From an uncultured Porphyromonas sp. (GTDB lineage Bacteria > Bacteroidota > Bacteroidia > Bacteroidales > Porphyromonadaceae): DNA of 10,231 nt. Below, piece after piece: positions 7,003 to 10,231 of this stretch. Location of the stretch: assembly GCA_945875135.1 (NCBI GenBank), contig CAMCJO010000042.1, forward strand, positions 1 through 10,231. Direction: 5' to 3'. How positions within the stretch are numbered: position 1 is the first letter of the stretch; every line of letters starts with the position of its first letter. Both the position numbers and the translations under genes were made by a program. A model generated the notes under the pieces. The model ran no database searches and had not been told where the DNA came from. It saw only the letters and a list, made by a program, of their open reading frames with translations.

Positions 7003-8517
7003 TTATTTGGAGTTGTTGATGATGCTGCGCACACAGCGGAAGCCGATGTAAGAGTGCGCCTCATCTTGTGGTGCGTAGATGCGTCGTGTGGAGCGAATGA
7101 AGCGGAGGACGTCCTTCCACGAGCCACCCTTGGCGACCTTGCGCCGTAGCATCGTGTTGTCCTCGCGAGCTGCGTTGTAGTGCATCTGCGGGTTGACATC
7201 GTCCATCATCTCGTAGCTCGAGACAAAGTAGCTCGAGCTGGTCCACTCTGCCACGTTGCCCGCCATATCGTAGAGACCGTAGTCATTGGGCGAGAAAGTG
7301 CTTACCTGCGAAGTAATCACCTGCCCATCGGCTGCGTAGTCTCCCTCGAAGGGCTTGAAGTTTGCCAAGAAGCAGACATCCTCCGAGTCTAGGTCTTCGC
7401 TATTCCATGGGAACTTCGTGTTCGTCCGTCCAGCACGCGCTGCGTACTCCCACTCCGCCTCGGTGGGTAGTCTAAACTCCGGGACGATTGCTCCGTCGGG
7501 CAGGTTCAGTCCCTTGCGGTAGTTGTCCGTGCGCCAGTGGCAGAAAGCGGTCGCTTGCTCCCACGAGACACCCACCACGGGGTGGTTGTCGTAGCGAGGG
7601 TGGTTGAAGTAAGTGCGGGTATAGATCTCATTCTTAGAGTTGGGGTAGTCGTTGACCCAGACCGTCTCGTCGGGGTAGATCGCTACGATGTAGGTGTTGA
7701 GGAAGTCGTACTCACTAGCGAGCTGACGCGTGATCGTCTCACGGATCACCTCGCCACGGTCGTTGACGTAAGCCGTGTCCTTAGAGATCATCACCGGCTC
7801 CTGGACACCCTTGCTGGCGCGCACATCCTTTTGTAGGTTGTTGCGGTAGAGTGCCGCTGCGTGGTAGTCGTAGACCTCATATTTGTAGAGCATCTGCTTA
7901 GGATCGAGCTTGCGTTCGCCCGTCACGGGGTTCGTGTAGTAGACGCTCTCCATCGCCTCCAGCTCCTGCTCTAGCGCACGCTTAGGATTGGGTAGCGGCT
8001 GAGACCAGTCGAGGTAAGGCTTGACAGGGTCACCATACTTGTCCGTAGTGATCTTGTAGAGCGGGTTACCCCCGTATAGCGGGTCTGCCAGACGCTCACG
8101 AACGATCGAGTCACGCACATAGTAGACGAACTGTCGCCACTGTGCATTCGTCACCTCCGTCTGATCCATCCAGAAAGCATCTACCGAGATGGCTCGGTAC
8201 TCAGCGGGGAGGCCCCATACCGTGTCCGCCTCACGCTCGCCCAGCACGATGTGTCCTTGTGGTATCCGCACCATGCCGTAGGGCGCTGGCTCACTCCACG
8301 AGGCGAGTCCCACGCCCACCAGCTCGGCACTCACGCCAGAGCCCCGCTTGGGCGCGCAGCTTACCATGCTCAGCACGGAGATGAAGAGTAGGAGCAGTGC
8401 CAAAGCACCTAGTAGGGGCAAGGCTCCCGCTCTGATTCTAGTCCTAAGCCTTTGTACGGAACGGGCGTCATGCGCGCTCTGGGACGGACTGCTGTATGTC
8501 GGCAAAGCTTCTTTCAT
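7003..8517 (-). CDS. porK: T9SS outer-membrane lipoprotein PorK/GldK, 504 aa
   Basis: PorK is a lipoprotein of the outer membrane, facing the periplasm, and builds the ring with PorN. A lipobox MVSC gives the lipidated Cys54; it follows a hydrophobic helix (about 33-53) and an unusually long polar, basic leader of about 30 residues. No later ATG/GTG gives a shorter signal, so 8517 was kept. The fold is that of formylglycine-generating enzymes (sulfatase-modifying factor family): RIPQGHIVLG (84-93), DQTEVTNAQW (118-127), HPVVGVSWEQATAFCHW (312-328), RLPTEAEWEYAARAG (349-363), NDYGLYDMAGNVAEW (411-425), GGSW (464-467), GFRCVRS (492-498). A large insertion (about 131-311) splits the domain, as known for GldK. 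The segment that carries the catalytic cysteine pair in true enzymes has no cysteine here (467-490), so it is structural. The gap to porP is 47 bp. Confidence 0.95.
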   Translation of the reverse strand: MKEALPTYSSPSQSAHDARSVQRLRTRIRAGALPLLGALALLLLFISVLSMVSCAPKRGSGVSAELVGVGLASWSEPAPYGMVRIPQGHIVLGEREADTVWGLPAEYRAISVDAFWMDQTEVTNAQWRQFVYYVRDSIVRERLADPLYGGNPLYKITTDKYGDPVKPYLDWSQPLPNPKRALEQELEAMESVYYTNPVTGERKLDPKQMLYKYEVYDYHAAALYRNNLQKDVRASKGVQEPVMISKDTAYVNDRGEVIRETITRQLASEYDFLNTYIVAIYPDETVWVNDYPNSKNEIYTRTYFNHPRYDNHPVVGVSWEQATAFCHWRTDNYRKGLNLPDGAIVPEFRLPTEAEWEYAARAGRTNTKFPWNSEDLDSEDVCFLANFKPFEGDYAADGQVITSQVSTFSPNDYGLYDMAGNVAEWTSSSYFVSSYEMMDDVNPQMHYNAAREDNTMLRRKVAKGGSWKDVLRFIRSTRRIYAPQDEAHSYIGFRCVRSIINNSK

Positions 8518-8564
8518 AGCTTCTAAGTTGTTTCAGAGTTCTATTTAATAAAGAGGTGCGCGGG

Positions 8565-9620
8565 CTAAAGGAGTCGGATGCTCTTGTAGCTGTTGGTCCC
8601 TTTCTTGTGGCTAGACATCGGGAGCGCGTAGGTGATCACCAGCTCGTGACTGCCCCAGTTGCCCCTCGCCAACTGACTCGTAGGCATCTCAAAGAGGTAA
8701 CCCACGTGACACTTGCCAAAGAGCGCTCCCAGCCGTAGCCCCGCCGCTTGCAAAGGTCGGTACATCAGACCAGCCTCCCATCGCTGCGCAAGGCGCACAT
8801 CTAGGTTGACATCCACCCGCCACGACGTCAAGTTTGTCGAGGCAAATAGTGAGGGGTGCCACGATAATAACGCACCTGGGGGTGTAATATTGTACCCACA
8901 GACCGCATTGATATGTATCGGCACCTTCTGATAGTAGAGCCTATCGAGCGTGATGCGCGGCACCGTGAGATGACGCCCCGAGACACCGATGAAGTAGCGA
9001 GGCGTGTGCCACAAGACTCCTGCAGAGAGGTCAAAGTTGCGCCCCGACACAGGCGTCTGGGGTAGCGAAGGGTCATTTGGCGTCATAGCCCCTCCATCTG
9101 GTATGCGTGCTTTGGTGCCGTCGTATAGGAGATTAATCATACCCAGCCCCGTGCCGATAGAGAGGATTTTGTCCCCCTTCCACCTAAGCTGAAAGGCATA
9201 CTCCGCCTGCGCCTCTGTACGGGTAAAGAGTCCCGCACGCTGCGCCACGACCACCAGCCCCACGCCGTGGTAGCTCTTGCCCCACTGCTGCTCCGTGTGA
9301 GCCGAGATAAAAAGGTTCGCAGGAGCTCCCTCGATACCGATCCATTGCTGATGATAGGCAGCCGTCAGGAGCAGATCTTTCTGCAGGCCGATCGCTGCCG
9401 GATTGTAGTAGTTCTGCAACCGTCGGTAGTCCGAGAAGAGCGGATCCACCTGCGCCAGCGAACGCATCGGGAGCCAGCAGGCCACGATAAGCAGACATAG
9501 CAGGAGCCTCCCGAGAGACTTATGACCCCACCTCACCGTAGCGCACACGCCCCCCTCCGACTGGTGCTCTCTTGGCGCAAGCCGTATAGCGCAGATCCGT
9601 AGTGGGCGCGTCTCTCTCAT
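8565..9620 (-). CDS. porP: T9SS outer-membrane protein PorP (PorP/SprF family), up to 351 aa
   Basis: PorP is an outer-membrane beta-barrel linked to the PorK/PorN ring and needed for T9SS export in Porphyromonas. Hallmarks are AQVDPLFSDY just after the signal peptide (57-65), NYYNPAAIG (70-78), many amphipathic beta strands, and a GSHELVITYAL end-strand (323-333). The hydrophobic signal core is at about 38-50 with cleavage expected after SLAQ or before it. The ATG at 9620 gives an overlong 55-residue leader rich in Arg. In-frame GTG codons at 9548 and 9536 give more usual signal peptides; the 9548 GTG directly follows a purine-rich GGAGGGGGGC. I report the longest form but a GTG start is quite possible. 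The gene opens the porPKLMN block and lies 76 bp after the small DUF2795-type gene. Confidence 0.9.
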   Translation of the reverse strand: MRETRPLRICAIRLAPREHQSEGGVCATVRWGHKSLGRLLLCLLIVACWLPMRSLAQVDPLFSDYRRLQNYYNPAAIGLQKDLLLTAAYHQQWIGIEGAPANLFISAHTEQQWGKSYHGVGLVVVAQRAGLFTRTEAQAEYAFQLRWKGDKILSIGTGLGMINLLYDGTKARIPDGGAMTPNDPSLPQTPVSGRNFDLSAGVLWHTPRYFIGVSGRHLTVPRITLDRLYYQKVPIHINAVCGYNITPPGALLSWHPSLFASTNLTSWRVDVNLDVRLAQRWEAGLMYRPLQAAGLRLGALFGKCHVGYLFEMPTSQLARGNWGSHELVITYALPMSSHKKGTNSYKSIRLL

Positions 9621-9696
9621 CCTAGGTGGTGTGTGGTCATAAGCTCATAGCTATGCAGAGATTCCCCGATTATGAGTCAGGGTCTATAGTAGCGAG

Positions 9697-9918
9697 TTAG
9701 TACTCCTCCTCGTTGAAGAAGAAGTCCTCCTTGCTAGGGTAGTCTGGCCAGATATCCTCGATGGTTTCGTACTCCTCGCCCTCGTCCTCGATCTCCTCGA
9801 GGTTTTCGATCACTTCGATGGGCGCGCCTGAGCGCTGAGCATAGTCGATGAGCTCATCTTTGGTAGCAGGCCAGGGAGCATCCTCCAGTTTGGAGGCCAA
9901 TTCTAACGTCCAGTACAT
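9697..9918 (-). CDS. Small acidic DUF2795-family protein, 73 aa
   Basis: The 73-residue product starts MYWTLELASK and ends DFFFNEEEY. I recognise it as the short Bacteroidota form of the DUF2795 family, whose function is not known. It has no signal peptide or membrane segment, so it should be cytoplasmic. The N-terminal half contains W-P-A-T-K-D-E-L-I-D-Y-A (16-27), a helical pattern seen in this family; the C-terminal half is very acidic. I count 24 Asp/Glu against 4 Lys/Arg in total. It lies 76 bp upstream of porP in the same direction with no terminator between them and has a promoter candidate at 10041-10072. It may therefore be the first gene of the T9SS transcript, though a link with secretion is only inferred from position. 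Confidence 0.85.
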   Translation of the reverse strand: MYWTLELASKLEDAPWPATKDELIDYAQRSGAPIEVIENLEEIEDEGEEYETIEDIWPDYPSKEDFFFNEEEY

Positions 9919-10040
9919 AGTCAGTCTATATCAGTGGTTATATATAATAAGGAGTATCCTATCGAAGAGAACGGCCGTGTCGCTAGATTATTGCACACCA
10001 TCGCCGACTCGCCCCAGATAGGTCGTCTCCTACGAGCGTG

Positions 10041-10072
10041 CAAATATAGACAACCTAGACCACATTTACAAC
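10041..10072 (-). promoter_or_regulatory. Predicted promoter of the DUF2795-porPKLMN transcript
   Basis: On the minus strand TATATTTG (10048 down to 10041) matches TAnnTTTG exactly, and GTTG at 10072-10069 is a three-of-four match to the TTTG -33 box, 20 bp upstream. The start of transcription would be near 10034, leaving a leader of about 115 bases before the ATG at 9918. I found no second TAnnTTTG on the minus strand between 9621 and 9696, so this is the best candidate for the T9SS operon. The match is short and could be chance. Confidence 0.5.
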
Positions 10073-10110
10073 ACTTCAGATTACGGGCTCCCGCAAATGT
10101 CACGACTAGC

Positions 10111-10137
10111 CACGTCCCTACACGTCCCACACGTCCG
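10111..10137. repeat. Short tandem cacgtcc repeat, three units
   Basis: cacgtcccta (10111-10120), cacgtccca (10121-10129) and cacgtccg (10130-10137) are three adjacent 8-10-bp units sharing cacgtcc. They lie about 40 bp upstream of the promoter candidate for the DUF2795-por transcript. They could be a regulator-binding site or simple sequence drift. Confidence 0.55.
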
Positions 10138-10179
10138 TTGTAGTACGTTGCTGCTCGTGAAAATTTCGAACAGCGTCCG

Positions 10180-10226
10180 AGTCACAAATGATATCCACGT
10201 GGAAAACCCCAAACCTCCACGTGACT
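10180..10226. repeat. CACGTG palindromes with flanking inverted repeat
   Basis: tccacgtgga (10194-10203) is a perfect 10-bp palindrome and tccacgtg recurs at 10216-10223. The pair is enclosed by agtcac (10180-10185) and gtgact (10221-10226), which are inverted copies. The rest of 9919-10231 shows no convincing gene. The role is unknown; it may be a dispersed repeat or a regulator site for a gene beyond the window. Confidence 0.5.
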
Positions 10227-10231
10227 ATTTT

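Noticed and set aside
10111..10137. Possible CRISPR-like array
   Set aside because: The units are only 8-10 bp and adjacent, with no spacers and no cas genes nearby.
9934..10143. Plus-strand open frame of 69 codons beginning MVIYNKEYPIEE
   Set aside because: It overlaps the leader and promoter candidate of the minus-strand operon, has a low-complexity Arg/Pro/His-rich end reflecting the DNA repeats, and matches no family I recognise.

Overview
The window looks like chromosomal DNA of a Bacteroidota bacterium, most likely Porphyromonas or a close relative. The evidence is a complete core type IX secretion system (T9SS) locus in the order porP-porK-porL-porM-porN, a neighbouring protein with a T9SS C-terminal sorting domain, Bacteroidota-style promoters (a TAnnTTTG -7 box with a TTG-type -33 box) and few recognisable Shine-Dalgarno sites. 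The species cannot be fixed from the sequence alone.

Layout. At the left edge, on the plus strand, lie the last 34 codons of one gene and a complete 147-aa lipoprotein gene; the two C-termini are clearly paralogous. A strong plus-strand terminator follows, then a repeat-rich convergent intergenic region. Everything else is on the minus strand. Reading from the right edge leftwards: a promoter candidate near 10041-10072, a small acidic DUF2795-type gene, then porP, porK, porL, porM and porN with gaps of only 38-57 bp between the por genes, ending in a hairpin terminator at 2921-2956. Next comes a separate unit with its own promoter (2805-2835), one gene for a 629-aa leucine-rich-repeat T9SS cargo protein, and its own terminator (821-856), which is a near copy of the terminator after porN.

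How the genes work together. PorL and PorM form the proton-driven inner-membrane motor. PorK (outer-membrane lipoprotein) and PorN form the periplasmic ring, and PorP is an outer-membrane beta-barrel partner. Cargo carrying a C-terminal sorting domain, such as the leucine-rich-repeat protein next door, crosses the inner membrane by Sec and is then exported to the surface by this machine.

I do not see a wholly new system. The points worth a second look are details: a Lys/Arg-rich C-terminal extension on PorN, a three-copy ~27-bp repeat that includes the porN stop codon, Tyr/Pro/Gln-rich segments in PorL, an FGE-like fold in PorK without the catalytic cysteines, the duplicated terminator-bearing intergenic element, and the acidic DUF2795 protein at the head of the T9SS operon.
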